Counted from the stretch's first letter, positions 50,557 through 59,978 are shown. The stretch is 64,000 nucleotides of DNA from Phormidium tenue FACHB-1050 (GCF_014696925.1 NZ_JACJQY010000003.1:124001-188000), one strand, 5' to 3'. Notes: generated by a model from the letters alone, not told the origin. Made by a program: numbers and translations.

Positions 50557-52566
50557 CTAGAATTTTTCTCCTAGACCAAAGCTAAACTGTGTACCACCAT
50601 TTGAGCCGATGCCGTAGTCCACTCTGATGGAACCTAGCGGCGATTGTACCCGTACCCCAATGCCATAACCTGCACCGTTACCTGGTTTGTTTCGTGCTCC
50701 TGCGGGATTCCCTGGTACGGCTGAGGCTGAGCCTAGATCAGTACCATAATCAAAGAACAAGACTCCGCCAACGATATTAAACACAGGGAAGCGATATTCT
50801 GCCGAGAAGATGCCAAAACTGCGACCGCTACCAATTTTGCCTTCATCCCAACCCCGAACTGAGTTGCTACCACCTAGTTGAAAGGCTTCGTAGGGTGGCA
50901 AAGTACCGATTACAGTCCCAGCTTGAATGTTGAAAGCAAGAGCCTGTGTACCTTCAGAGAAGTTCAAGAAATTAACGGGGATAAAGTAGCTGTAGCTAGC
51001 ACGAACCCGATTTAAGAAAACTGAACCTAAACCAATGGGAATCGACTGCTCAGTCGCAATCCGAAATACAGAGCCAGAAGATGGCTTAATCGGATTATCG
51101 CGTTGATCGGTGGCATAGGCGAATTGCAGCAATAGCAAATCATCTTGTCCAATACCACTAGCTGATAGAGGATTGCCTAGGGAGTCGGTGGGAGAAATGA
51201 CGTTATTGTTGCTATTGGCGATGCTGACCCGTTCGTAGCGTAAGCCCAGTGAAGCCGTGGTGGCTGTGCCAAGGGGACGAGAGAAACTAAAACCTGTGCC
51301 AAGTCGGTTGATGCGAGGGCTAACGTTGTCAGGTCCAATACCAATTGGGGTATCAAAAATATAGCTGAACAAGCTACGGTTAAAAATATTGGCTGTAAAT
51401 GAAGTGCGATAAGGGTCACCCGCTAGCCAAGGATCGGTGAAGTTGAGGTCAAATAGTAATTCACGTTCACCGACTTGAATGTCTAAACCGAGCTTTTGGT
51501 TGTTGCCACCGAGGTTTTGTTGTTGAAAACTAACCGTACCAAATAAACCTGTGGATGAGCTTAAACCTGCACCTGCGGCGATCGAGCCTGTGTTACGTTC
51601 TTTGACATTGACAGTCACGATTACTTTGCGTGGATCGGTTCCTGGAGCAAGCCCAATGTTGAGATCTTCAAACAAACCAAGAGCAAAGACTTTTTGTAAA
51701 TCGCCCTGAACTGTATTTTTGTTGAAGATTTCACCTTCTTTAATCGTCAACTCGCGGGTAATGATAAAGTCGCGGGTAGTGCCAGAGACTGGTTTGCCTT
51801 CATTGTCAACGGTTTTGCCATCTTCATTGATAAAGGCTACTTTGATGTCTTCGATTACACCTTCAGATACAACGAGGTTAATATTTCCTTCGGGTGTAGC
51901 TTTGATATCAACGATTTGAGCTAAAACATAGCCCTTGTCTTGGTAGTATTTTTCAAGCTCTTTAACCCCTGCTTGGATATCTTTGAGATTAGTGACTTTG
52001 CCAATCTGTGAACCAAAGATGCGATCAATCACACCTTGTTCTAGTACTTGTGTGCCTTCAGTGTTTACAGATTTGAGGACAGGATTTGGTAATACGAAGA
52101 AAGTTACGCGCACACCGATGTCGGTATCTTCTGGTTCCGCTTGAACATTGGAGAAAAAGCCTGTGGCAAACACAGCGTTGATATCAGACTGAAGCTGAGT
52201 ACGAGTTACTGTCCGACCTGGTTTTGTGGCGATCGCATCATAGATTCTTTGCTCAAGTTCAGGAGGTAAAGGAGGCTGACCTTCTGGAGTTTTAATGGCA
52301 ACTTCTCCCACTAGCACTTGAGTTTCAGTTGTAGTTGCAGGGGGAGGAGTGGTAGAAGGTAGTGTAAAAGTTGGTGATGTAGTGGGGGGAATTGGGGTGC
52401 TTGGCTGAGTAGGAGGCTCCTCTGTTGTAGTGGGGGGAGTAGTTGGCTGCGGGGTTGGCGCTTGAGCAATCTCTTGCTTTGCAGGAGCAGCCTGTGCCAG
52501 CAAAGGACTTGTTAGTAACGTGCTGGATGCGGCAATGGCTGTGAATACGAGCAAGTTTATACGCAT
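50557..52566 (-). CDS. bamA: Outer-membrane assembly factor BamA/Omp85 (Toc75 homologue)
   Basis: 669 aa. Inserts beta-barrel proteins into the outer membrane. Signal peptide (about 1-25, ending LLAQAA), Pro/Thr-rich linker (about 35-80), three POTRA domains (about 83-160, 161-235, 236-335), and a 16-stranded barrel whose motifs include PYEAFQLGGSNSVRGWDEGK (the VRG-W loop 6) and the terminal GLGEKF aromatic end. Three POTRAs are characteristic of cyanobacteria. Start is the ATG at 52566 with GGAAG 5 nt upstream. A TTG four codons earlier is rejected. First gene of the operon with lpxC, fabZ and lpxA. Confidence 0.95.
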   Translation of the reverse strand: MRINLLVFTAIAASSTLLTSPLLAQAAPAKQEIAQAPTPQPTTPPTTTEEPPTQPSTPIPPTTSPTFTLPSTTPPPATTTETQVLVGEVAIKTPEGQPPLPPELEQRIYDAIATKPGRTVTRTQLQSDINAVFATGFFSNVQAEPEDTDIGVRVTFFVLPNPVLKSVNTEGTQVLEQGVIDRIFGSQIGKVTNLKDIQAGVKELEKYYQDKGYVLAQIVDIKATPEGNINLVVSEGVIEDIKVAFINEDGKTVDNEGKPVSGTTRDFIITRELTIKEGEIFNKNTVQGDLQKVFALGLFEDLNIGLAPGTDPRKVIVTVNVKERNTGSIAAGAGLSSSTGLFGTVSFQQQNLGGNNQKLGLDIQVGERELLFDLNFTDPWLAGDPYRTSFTANIFNRSLFSYIFDTPIGIGPDNVSPRINRLGTGFSFSRPLGTATTASLGLRYERVSIANSNNNVISPTDSLGNPLSASGIGQDDLLLLQFAYATDQRDNPIKPSSGSVFRIATEQSIPIGLGSVFLNRVRASYSYFIPVNFLNFSEGTQALAFNIQAGTVIGTLPPYEAFQLGGSNSVRGWDEGKIGSGRSFGIFSAEYRFPVFNIVGGVLFFDYGTDLGSASAVPGNPAGARNKPGNGAGYGIGVRVQSPLGSIRVDYGIGSNGGTQFSFGLGEKF

Positions 52567-52812
52567 AAAGTCTTCCAAACACCTACAGAATATTTAAACA
52601 GAATACTGAACAGGAAACTATTGACGGACAAATGTGAACAGAAAGTTTCTGATAATACTAATAAATAACTATAACTTTCAACACCCCTATATTGCTAGCA
52701 GTAATTAACTAAGAACTAAATTTTGTCATTTTGATCGCCAATGTTAAAAATCATACCTACCTAAAAAGTTTACCGTTGAAGCCCTTTTTTGCAAATTTTC
52801 GCAAAATTGCTT

Positions 52813-53538
52813 TTAAGCGATCGCGGCTAAGACTCGTTTCATCACCTCTTGATAGGCTTCAGCAACATTACCGAGATCTTGACGAAAGCGGTCTTTATCT
52901 AGGATACGGGCAGTGGGGTCAGAGATCTCCTTATCCCAGAGACGACAGGTGTCGGGGCTGATTTCGTCGGCTAGCAGTAAATGTCCATTAGCGTCAGATC
53001 CAATTTCCACCTTAAAATCAACGAGGATTAAATTACAGCGCTCAAAAAAAGTTTGCAGATGGTGATTAATATCTAGAGCTAGTTGTTTGAGTTGAGCAAC
53101 TTGTTCAGGTGTGGCGAGATCAAGCATGGATACATGGGCATCAGTAATTAGAGGATCGCCAAGGTCATCATTTTTATAGAAAAATTCGACTAGGGGCTGC
53201 TTGAGTGGTTGACCTTGTGCTAAACCAAGGCGTTTGCAAATACTACCTGCGGCAATATTCCGAACCACAACTTCGATGGGCAATATCTGGACGGCGGCAA
53301 CTTGCATCTCATTAGGTGAAACTTGCTTAATGAAGTGGGTCGCAATACCTTGGGCTTCCAGATACTGAAAAATGTGTGAGGCGATCGCGCAGTTCATTTC
53401 TCCTTTGTTGGCGATCGTGCCTTTTTTTAGAGCATTGAAGGCGGTTGCGTCATCTTTGTAGCGCGATAGCAAAATGTGGGGATCATCTGTTGTAAACAGG
53501 ATTTTGGCTTTGCCTTCGTAGAGCTTGGTTCCACTCAT
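52813..53538 (-). CDS. purC: SAICAR synthetase
   Basis: 241 aa. Joins aspartate to CAIR in purine synthesis. MSGTKLYEGKAKILFTTDDPHILLSRYKDDATAFN (Gly-loop) and NEMQVAAVQILPIEVVVRNIAAGS, then the C-terminal LVDFKVEIG and LLADEISPDTCRLWD signatures are all present. Located 247 bp upstream of bamA on the same strand, so it may have its own promoter. Confidence 0.96.
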   Translation of the reverse strand: MSGTKLYEGKAKILFTTDDPHILLSRYKDDATAFNALKKGTIANKGEMNCAIASHIFQYLEAQGIATHFIKQVSPNEMQVAAVQILPIEVVVRNIAAGSICKRLGLAQGQPLKQPLVEFFYKNDDLGDPLITDAHVSMLDLATPEQVAQLKQLALDINHHLQTFFERCNLILVDFKVEIGSDANGHLLLADEISPDTCRLWDKEISDPTARILDKDRFRQDLGNVAEAYQEVMKRVLAAIA

Positions 53539-53587
53539 GGATAGATATATGGCGATAGTAGTTGCTTAAGTATTCTATAGGATCGCC

Positions 53588-53638
53588 AACCCCACAAGAT
53601 ATTTGGGGCGCTTTGCGCCCCAAATATCTTGTGGGGTT
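53588..53638. repeat. Perfect hairpin between purC start and pabB end
   Basis: 24-bp arms AACCCCACAAGATATTTGGG and complement around TTT (GC-TTT-GC tip). Lies upstream of purC and downstream of pabB, so a terminator for pabB is possible. Confidence 0.8.
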
Positions 53639-53649
53639 TAAGAACCAGA

Positions 53650-53684
53650 TTTTTGATGACACGGCTTAGCCGCACCATCAAAAA
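53650..53684 (-). terminator. Hairpin after pabB
   Basis: TTTTTGATG..CGGC and near-complement around TTA, two mismatches, 17 bp beyond the pabB stop on the minus strand. Confidence 0.65.
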
Positions 53685-53700
53685 ATTTACAGTGAAGCCC

Positions 53701-55059
53701 TTAATTTAAGCCTAGTGCAGCCAGTTGAGCTTGGGCTTTTTGCAAAGATTCTAGCCATTCCCGATCGCTTATACTATCAGCAACTATTCCTGCTCCAACC
53801 TGTCCCCAGATATGATTGTCAGTCTTGAGTAAAGTGCGAATTAAAATATTCAGATCCATGTTGCCGCGCCTGTCAATATAGCCACAGGAGCCATAAAACA
53901 AACTGCGTCGCTGTGGTTCTAACTTTTCGACGATTTCCATACAGCGTACTTTTGGACAGCCCGTAATTGTTCCCCCTGGGAAAGTAGCCCGAATGAGATC
54001 TACCAACGTGCGATCGCGGCGTAATGTCCCCACCACATTACTGACAAGGTGCATAACGTGGCTGTAGCGCTCGATCGCTAATAGCTCATCGACCTTAACG
54101 CTGCCCCATTCACAAACTCGCCCAAGGTCGTTACGCTCTAGATCGACTAGCATAATGTGTTCGGCTTGCTCCTTAGTACAGCCTAGTAATTCACTCTCAA
54201 ATTCGAGATCTTTCTGTTCAGTTTTGCCGCGTGGTCTTGTACCTGCGATCGGACGAGTTTCGGCATGGCGATCGCGTAGGCTAACTAGACGCTCAGGCGA
54301 GACGCTAATTACCTCTCCCCAAGTTGTGCGCCAATAGCTTGCAAAGGGTGATGGATTAATCTTTTGCAAATGGCGATATAGTTGCCACCCATCCGAGTTC
54401 CAAGGGTATCCAAACCGCATCGAGAGATTTGCCTGAAAAATATCGCCAGCATAAATATGGTGTTTCGCTTTTTCCACCATGGCTTCATAGCCTTGTCGTT
54501 CTGGTAAATAAGTTGGAGTAGCTTGTACAGTGCGATCTTTACTAAGACAGGCAAGGGGCGTAAGCCCCTTGTTTTCTGCATTGCTAAAGCGATCGCCTAA
54601 TTCCTTTAATTCAAGGCGATCGCTAGCGGCTAACCATACTGTTTCAGTTTGATGATCAACTACCGCAAAACTAGATGGCTCATACCAAAAGGCAACAGGA
54701 AAAGGCAAAGTATCAGGCTTGGTATAGGGCAAGCGTTCAATTTCCCAAGCGAGGTCATAGCCTAACCATCCTAAATATCCTCCTGTAAATGGCAAATGAT
54801 CAGGTAAATCAGAATGAGAATTTTGCATCCGCGATCGCAATTTTTCCAAACATGGCAAAATCTCACCAACTTCAGGAGTCCAAATTTGTCGAGGCTGCCC
54901 TGCGGCGATCGAATATCTTGCTAGTTTTGAAGAAACTGTATCAATGGCAGGGCTTTCTAGCAGAACTGCAATCGGTTCATGAGCATAGAGCGATTCCCAT
55001 AGATCTGCACCTGTCATATTTGCTGGTAGCGATCGCTGAAGCCACAACCAATCGGTCAT
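53701..55059 (-). CDS. pabB: Aminodeoxychorismate synthase component I
   Basis: 452 aa. Converts chorismate with ammonia to aminodeoxychorismate on the folate pathway. Chorismate-binding fold with IAGTRPRGKTEQKDL (Lys-rich loop), SPERLVSL and the C-terminal GTITGCPKVRCMEIVEKLEP and FYGSCGYIDRRGNMDLNILIRTL. The Lys in the IAGT[KR] stretch is replaced here (TRPRG), which occurs in PabB-type enzymes. TrpE-like activity cannot be ruled out. Gene is isolated; its 5' end faces a divergent hairpin and the 61-aa gene. Confidence 0.9.
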   Translation of the reverse strand: MTDWLWLQRSLPANMTGADLWESLYAHEPIAVLLESPAIDTVSSKLARYSIAAGQPRQIWTPEVGEILPCLEKLRSRMQNSHSDLPDHLPFTGGYLGWLGYDLAWEIERLPYTKPDTLPFPVAFWYEPSSFAVVDHQTETVWLAASDRLELKELGDRFSNAENKGLTPLACLSKDRTVQATPTYLPERQGYEAMVEKAKHHIYAGDIFQANLSMRFGYPWNSDGWQLYRHLQKINPSPFASYWRTTWGEVISVSPERLVSLRDRHAETRPIAGTRPRGKTEQKDLEFESELLGCTKEQAEHIMLVDLERNDLGRVCEWGSVKVDELLAIERYSHVMHLVSNVVGTLRRDRTLVDLIRATFPGGTITGCPKVRCMEIVEKLEPQRRSLFYGSCGYIDRRGNMDLNILIRTLLKTDNHIWGQVGAGIVADSISDREWLESLQKAQAQLAALGLN

Positions 55060-55085
55060 AGATAGATTACGTAAGGTATGGTTTT

Positions 55086-55124
55086 ATTATAGAGAGGCGG
55101 TGCGAAGCGCCGCCTCTCTATAAT
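55086..55124. repeat. Perfect hairpin in a divergent promoter region
   Basis: 18-bp arms (ATTATAGAGAGGCGG...) around GAA, inside the 82-bp gap between pabB and the 61-aa membrane gene, which point away from each other. No gene ends here, so it is not a terminator for a normal transcript. Confidence 0.8.
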
Positions 55125-55141
55125 TTAAAAGCAAAAACCTT

Positions 55142-55327
55142 ATGAATCGCACCTTATTTATTGGGATTCTCGTCTTAATTGGGCTAATGGTATTGGCGAG
55201 TTCGTTACCGAATAAGTTCTACGGTGCGAGTGATCGCAAGTTCATCATAATTACGATTATCACCTGTATCGTTTCGGCGATCGGCTTAGCAGTATTTTTC
55301 AGCATTCCTTTCTTAACCGCAAACTAA
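55142..55327 (+). CDS. Two-helix small membrane protein (61 aa)
   Basis: MNRTLFIGILVLIGLMVLASSLPNKFYG..., two membrane helices (about 4-22 and 34-54) with a short loop. The start codon lies 17 bp after a hairpin. Convergent with the rhodanese gene; shared terminator. Function unknown. Confidence 0.65.
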   Translation: MNRTLFIGILVLIGLMVLASSLPNKFYGASDRKFIIITIITCIVSAIGLAVFFSIPFLTAN

Positions 55328-55380
55328 AACCCAATAAAGTAAAGAGCCCGCGTAGCGGGCTCTTTACTTTATTGAGTTTT
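55326..55380. terminator. Bidirectional terminator with AAAACCCAA block
   Basis: 26-bp arms (AAAACCCAATAAAGTAAAGA...) around GTA with one mismatch, between two convergent stop codons. It overlaps the TAA of the 61-aa gene and ends 4 bp before the rhodanese stop. Confidence 0.85.
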
Positions 55381-55384
55381 GGTA

Positions 55385-55723
55385 TTAGTACTTTGCCATG
55401 CTTGGCTCAACCGCATAGGCATAGGCATCAATGCCGCCACTAATATTTTTGACGTTAGTAAAGCCTTGATTGATTAACCATTGACACATTTGGGCTGATC
55501 GCATCCCATGATGGCAAAGTACTAATGTTTCCGTATGGGGATCAAACTTTTCCTTAAAATCTACTGACCATTCTCCATATTCACTGAGAGGCAAGATCGT
55601 AAAATCAGCGATCGCGGCAATTTCTACCTCATCACGTTCCCGCACATCGATCAGTTGTAAATCTTGGCGATCTCCAGCCAAACGTTCGGCTAGCTCTTGG
55701 ACAGTAATTTGTATGATAGACAT
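55385..55723 (-). CDS. Rhodanese-like sulfurtransferase
   Basis: 112 aa, single rhodanese domain. DLQLIDVRERDEVEIAAI and the active-site Cys in LVLCHHGMRSAQMCQWL are typical of GlpE-like rhodaneses. Cytoplasmic; transfers sulfane sulfur. Convergent with the 61-aa membrane gene. Confidence 0.93.
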   Translation of the reverse strand: MSIIQITVQELAERLAGDRQDLQLIDVRERDEVEIAAIADFTILPLSEYGEWSVDFKEKFDPHTETLVLCHHGMRSAQMCQWLINQGFTNVKNISGGIDAYAYAVEPSMAKY

Positions 55724-55821
55724 ACGTGCAAAATATCTCTTAGGTATGAGTTAAAAAACTAACACAAGTCCCGCTTTTAGTTCAAACTTTAGATTATTGC
55801 GCTTTGCCATCGCAACAAACC

Positions 55822-55872
55822 CAAATAGTTTTTTAAGAACCTTGCTTTGCAAGGTTCTTAAAAAACTATTTG
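55822..55872. repeat. Perfect hairpin upstream of the TPR gene
   Basis: 24-bp arms CAAATAGTTTTTTAAGAACC and complement around TTT, with AAACC on the left outer side. It ends 28 bp before the TPR start codon, in a divergent gap between the rhodanese and TPR genes. Confidence 0.75.
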
Positions 55873-55900
55873 AGTACTATAAATTTATTTGTCTAGACTA

Positions 55901-56368
55901 ATGAGCCAGCCCATCGAAGAATTGTTGAGAGACCTCAAAAGTGAAGATGAGGAGATACGCGATCGTGCCACGCAGGGGCTGTGGGAAATGTGGTTTATGC
56001 AAAAGGGAATGCAGGGCTTACAAGTTTTGCGACAGAGCCAAATGATGGCAGATAGCGGCAATGTCAGACAAGCGGAACTAATGCTCACCCAATTAATTCA
56101 TGCTCAACCAGATTTCGTCGAAGCATGGAATCGGCGGGCAGTTTTGTTTTATATGCAAGGGGATTACAAGCGTTCCATCAAGGACTGCCAGAAGGCGATC
56201 GCCCTTAATCCCTATCATTTTGGTGCAGTTCACGGTTTGGGTTTGTGCTATGCGGCGATCGGTAATTATCACGAAGCGATCGCTACTTTCCGCCGCGCCT
56301 TAGAAATTCAACCCTATTCCCTCACCAACCAAAAACTAATTCTTGAATGTACAGCTATGCTTAACTAA
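55901..56368 (+). CDS. TPR-repeat protein
   Basis: 155 aa from the ATG at 55901 (a TTG 12 bp upstream is not used). An N-terminal helix pair (IEELLRDLKSEDEEIRDRATQGLWEMWF) is followed by about three TPRs (AELMLTQLIHAQPDFVEAWNRRAVLFYMQGDYKRSIKDCQKAIALNPY...). A scaffold for protein-protein contact; partner unknown. Its last codons lie in the arm of a shared terminator hairpin. Confidence 0.9.
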   Translation: MSQPIEELLRDLKSEDEEIRDRATQGLWEMWFMQKGMQGLQVLRQSQMMADSGNVRQAELMLTQLIHAQPDFVEAWNRRAVLFYMQGDYKRSIKDCQKAIALNPYHFGAVHGLGLCYAAIGNYHEAIATFRRALEIQPYSLTNQKLILECTAMLN

Positions 56369-56409
56369 CCAAGCAAAAACTCGCTTTGCGAGTTTTTGCT
56401 TGGTTAGTT
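56363..56409. terminator. Bidirectional terminator carrying both stop codons
   Basis: 22-bp perfect arms AACTAACCAAGCAAAAACTC... around TTT. The TPR TAA (56366-56368) is in the left arm and the membrane-gene stop (56404-56406) in the right arm. Confidence 0.88.
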
Positions 56410-57828
56410 TGTATTCCAAAGAGGTGTGCGACGTACAAAGGAAAGGATGCAAACACCGATGCTAATGCTGAGCCAGCCACAAATTAGCGTTAATAGGGGC
56501 AATGATTGATTGAATGTCACTAGGGAAGCGATGTTCTCTGTGGTTTTTCTGGATAAAAAAGCGCTGATCAATAAAAGAGCCGTACCGATTTCCCAAGGTT
56601 GCAAATGATTTTTGATATAGCTAGGGCGATCGCTTTGCAGACTATTAGGGGCAACTAATTGCAAGAAAAATCTGGCGATCGCAGGACTAAGGAGACAAAC
56701 ACCAAGCCAAGCAATCAAACTCTCGGCAACTAGTTTTATAGGTAAGGGGAAAAGAAATAGGATCAATCCTCCCACCGTGATAAATGCGGTTCCTGCTAAA
56801 ATTCCTGCGCCCTGAGGCAGTAATACATTCGCCATGCCTAAACTATCACGCTCAGATTCTTGTTTGGCAAGGTGAAACTGATCGCGAATCGTTTGCCCTA
56901 ACTGATCATTTTGATTTGGGCCTTCTTTAGTACTCGATGTCACAACCGTCATCGCTAAAGGAATGGTGATGTCACTCTTATTGCCTGATAGCTGCATCCA
57001 GCTTAGTTCGCCACTAGCCTCTTGCAATTTAACCAATGACAGACTTGAGAATGGGCGTAAATCGATCGCATATTCCGCATCAATCCCCCATAAGCCACTA
57101 AATCTCAGATGTAAAATCTTTTCGGGCGATCGCAACTGGGCTTGCCATGTAAAAAATCCTGTAAGTCCTGAAGCTGTCAAAGCGATCGCCGCGAGCGCCC
57201 TTAAATTTGCAGAAAAATCGAGCATTGTCCAAAAGAAAAAGCCCAACACGATTAGCACCAAACTATTAAACTGTCGTGGCTGTTGACCTATAGCCGATGG
57301 GCTAACCAAAACTGTTTGGTCAGAATAGGTAATTACATTCAATATGTCCGCATTAACGGCTTCGATGACTTGCTTTTTCTCTGCTTCTGTCTTCGATTTA
57401 CCCGATCGCCAAGCTAGAGAGCTAGCCAAACCTGTGAAAATCGCAGCAGGTAAAATCCACCACAATGCGATCAATGACTTTGCTAAAGCTTCGGAAGATA
57501 GGCTTAGCCCTGCGATTAAAACCAACCAATAGGCTGTCATCCCAATTAACTGCGATCGCGAGAATAGATAATCGGAGTTTTGGCGGCATACTTCAACCAC
57601 GGACTTAGCCGTATGTAGACCTAATACAAAGCCCACAAGTAATATGAAACTCGCGATCGCCAAAATAATCGCATCACCTAATCGCACTAATTGAGCGATC
57701 GCCAATACGAAAATCAACAAGCCTGAAAAAATAAAATTCACAGAAATAGGATAAGTCGCCTGCCGCCAGCCCCACCCGACTTTACCCGATACCAATTGTC
57801 GCTGTGAGTGAGAAGGCAAAACTTGCAT
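56404..57828 (-). CDS. Hypothetical multi-pass membrane protein
   Basis: 474 aa. About nine hydrophobic helices: two N-terminal pairs (about 25-65 and 90-135), two near the middle (about 190-230), then a soluble segment (about 240-310, KILHLRFSGLWGIDAEYAIDLRPF) and further helices to the C terminus. Cyanobacterial-type protein with no family that I recognise. Convergent with the TPR gene. Confidence 0.7.
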   Translation of the reverse strand: MQVLPSHSQRQLVSGKVGWGWRQATYPISVNFIFSGLLIFVLAIAQLVRLGDAIILAIASFILLVGFVLGLHTAKSVVEVCRQNSDYLFSRSQLIGMTAYWLVLIAGLSLSSEALAKSLIALWWILPAAIFTGLASSLAWRSGKSKTEAEKKQVIEAVNADILNVITYSDQTVLVSPSAIGQQPRQFNSLVLIVLGFFFWTMLDFSANLRALAAIALTASGLTGFFTWQAQLRSPEKILHLRFSGLWGIDAEYAIDLRPFSSLSLVKLQEASGELSWMQLSGNKSDITIPLAMTVVTSSTKEGPNQNDQLGQTIRDQFHLAKQESERDSLGMANVLLPQGAGILAGTAFITVGGLILFLFPLPIKLVAESLIAWLGVCLLSPAIARFFLQLVAPNSLQSDRPSYIKNHLQPWEIGTALLLISAFLSRKTTENIASLVTFNQSLPLLTLICGWLSISIGVCILSFVRRTPLWNTN

Positions 57829-57880
57829 TGGCGATAGGGAATTGGTATTTAATGTTTACTTTCTACTTTTTACTTTTGCC

Positions 57881-58957
57881 TTACACAGTGGCGATCGCTT
57901 CGTGACGCGCAAAAATCATGCGACCAGCCGAAGTTTGTAACGCACTAGTGACTATCACAATAATTTGTTTGCCGAGGTACTCACGACCTTCCTCAATGAC
58001 AACCATTGTGCCATCTTCAAGATAGCCAATGCCTTGCGATGCTTCTTTTCCTTCCTTGAGTACTTTGATTTCGATCAGATCCCCTGGTAAATAGGTTGGG
58101 CGCAAAGCTTGAGCGAGATCATTGATATTCAAAACTTCAACCTGCTGTAAATTGGCGACTTTGTTGAGGTTGTAATCATTAGTGATCAGCGTGCAGCTTA
58201 GCTCTTGGGCTAAACGGACTAACTTGGCATCAACAGTATGCAAGTCTTCATAATCGGCGGAATGAATTGTGATGCGATCGCTAAACTGGTCACGCATATT
58301 ATTGAGAATATCTAGCCCCCTTCTACCACGAACCCGTTTTTGATCATTGGAGCTATCAGCGATCGTCTGCAATTCTTGAATCACAAAATGGGGGATCAGT
58401 AATTGCCCTTCTAAAAATCCCGTCTCCATCAAAGTCTGAATTCGTCCATCAATTACGGTACTAGTATCTAAAACCTTCGCTGTCGCGGTACGCAAAGTTC
58501 CATCAGCGAGGAGACTGCTTTCGACATTGTTGGGATTGATCAACCGCAACAATGCACGCCCGTGAGTGTCCGACAGAGTCATCCCCGAATAAGCAAAGAT
58601 AATACTTACTAAAATTGCCGTGAGTGGCTTAATAAAGTCAAAGTTGTCAGGAATAGGGATTAAAAATAATGGTGCTAGCATCAAGTTAGCGACCAGTAGA
58701 CCAAAGACCAAACCAACAGCACGACCCAAAATCGTCTCAAGCGGCATTGACCGAATGTTCGTTTCGATGCGGCGGTAGGTATTTTGGACGATCAAGCCTG
58801 CAATTAATCCGACCACAGATCCTACCCCAAGCGTCACCCAGCGTAGATTTTGGATATTCAGATGGGAGATCGTCTCTGGTGGTAAGAAATCAATACCGTG
58901 GAAGCCAGTGCCTGCTCCCGCGAGGATGAATGTAAAAATGATAATAGCGTCAATCAT
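57881..58957 (-). CDS. PIN/TRAM domain membrane protein
   Basis: 358 aa. Four N-terminal membrane helices (about 1-135), then a PIN nuclease domain (about 165-285: VLDTSVIDGRIQTLMETGFL, with the acidic active-site residues TVDAKLVRLAQ and LITNDYNLNK), then a C-terminal TRAM domain (about 290-345) that binds RNA. This is the YacL family of Firmicutes and cyanobacteria, implicated in RNA turnover or membrane-linked control. All PIN acidic residues are in place, so a nuclease is plausible. Confidence 0.93.
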   Translation of the reverse strand: MIDAIIIFTFILAGAGTGFHGIDFLPPETISHLNIQNLRWVTLGVGSVVGLIAGLIVQNTYRRIETNIRSMPLETILGRAVGLVFGLLVANLMLAPLFLIPIPDNFDFIKPLTAILVSIIFAYSGMTLSDTHGRALLRLINPNNVESSLLADGTLRTATAKVLDTSTVIDGRIQTLMETGFLEGQLLIPHFVIQELQTIADSSNDQKRVRGRRGLDILNNMRDQFSDRITIHSADYEDLHTVDAKLVRLAQELSCTLITNDYNLNKVANLQQVEVLNINDLAQALRPTYLPGDLIEIKVLKEGKEASQGIGYLEDGTMVVIEEGREYLGKQIIVIVTSALQTSAGRMIFARHEAIATV

Positions 58958-59108
58958 AGGGCGGAACTCCGCTTGGACGAATAAATATAAGGACGTGAGA
59001 TCAACTCAAATAATCTCTAGCCTAGAGCTTTAATTGAGTTTAGGTAATATTTTTCAAAATTTCTCAATCCTTTGCATACAATTCTACACAAATGCAATAG
59101 AGAATTGT

Positions 59109-59510
59109 CTATCTTGGGGATTGAGCGCAACCTTCGCTGGATTTTTGTCCGTCGGGCATGATTGCCCCACAAAAGTTGGTTTCTGATATGTATGCACTTG
59201 TCAAGTCGGCTCCTGTGAGATCAGCTCCCCTTAAATCCGCTTTATCTAGAATTGCACCTATTAAGTTTGCCTCTCGCAAATCAGCAAGCTTAAGATCTGC
59301 TGAAAATAGATTCGCGTTACGTAAATTTGCACCTCTCAGGTTGGCAAAACTTAGTTTTGTCCTTGATAGATCGCAACCTTGGCATTCTCTAGTTTGCAAA
59401 ACCTGACGGATTTGGTTGGGATCAGCAGAGGCGGATTCTGTCCAACTAATTGTGGCGATCGCGCAGGTTAGTCCTGAAATTATCAAACAAGTCTTGATTA
59501 GAGTTTTCAT
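59109..59510 (-). CDS. Exported pentapeptide-repeat protein
   Basis: 133 aa. Signal peptide (about 1-29, ending SASA), a CQGCDL Cys pair at about 43-46, then roughly ten pentapeptide units A(D/N)L-x-x (LSFANLRGANLRNANLFSADLKLADL), forming a right-handed beta-helix. Cysteines also near the C terminus (NFCGAI, EGCAQ), giving possible disulfides in the periplasm. Cyanobacterial secreted pentapeptide proteins are common and uncharacterised. Confidence 0.9.
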   Translation of the reverse strand: MKTLIKTCLIISGLTCAIATISWTESASADPNQIRQVLQTRECQGCDLSRTKLSFANLRGANLRNANLFSADLKLADLREANLIGAILDKADLRGADLTGADLTSAYISETNFCGAIMPDGQKSSEGCAQSPR

Positions 59511-59978
59511 TTGTTTGGATCTTAGTTGTTGAGCTTACTGTCAGTATAAAACCTAGAAAGTAGAGTCCGTGTAAAGTCTCACCTTTAGCATTAGCAAATT
59601 TCAATCACCCAAAAAATGAAAGGTTTGCAAAGCAATGCTTTCATTTTTTTGACATAAAACCCAAGAATTGATTGGCAGCGCTCCGCACTGCCAATCAATT
59701 CTTGGGTTTTGTTTTGTCCTAAGACAAGTAACTGTAGCCATATCACTATGGAGTGCGATCGCAATCACAAGGGTAGATATCTGGTGTCACTTGCGATTAT
59801 CAAAAAAAGCTAGATGATGACTTCATGGAGTTAATCACTCACAAGTTAAAGATCACCCAGTCGGTTGAATTGATAGAAGGAAGTAGCGATTGCTACTTTT
59901 GATAGAAAATTAAATTTATAGAAATTTGATTTTCTAATTCGTTGCAAGTAATTAGAGAACGTAGAAGTAGAGGCAGTC
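59511..59978. other. Leader region of the 116-aa secreted protein, with repeats
   Basis: No gene. Two hairpins at about 59611-59710 are described separately. A GAAGTAGCGATTGCTACTTT hairpin at about 59879-59898 lies in the leader of the secreted-protein gene. Confidence 0.6.
59611..59710. mobile_element. Element with two hairpins, AAAACCCAA family
   Basis: 59611-59648 is an imperfect hairpin (AAAAAATGAAAG... with a GC-AAA-GC-like tip). 59656-59710 has 25-bp arms AAAACCCAAGAATTGATTGG and near-complement. The right flank TTTTGTCCTAAGACAAG resembles the TGTCCTAA right terminus of the TATAGC family. Confidence 0.7.
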
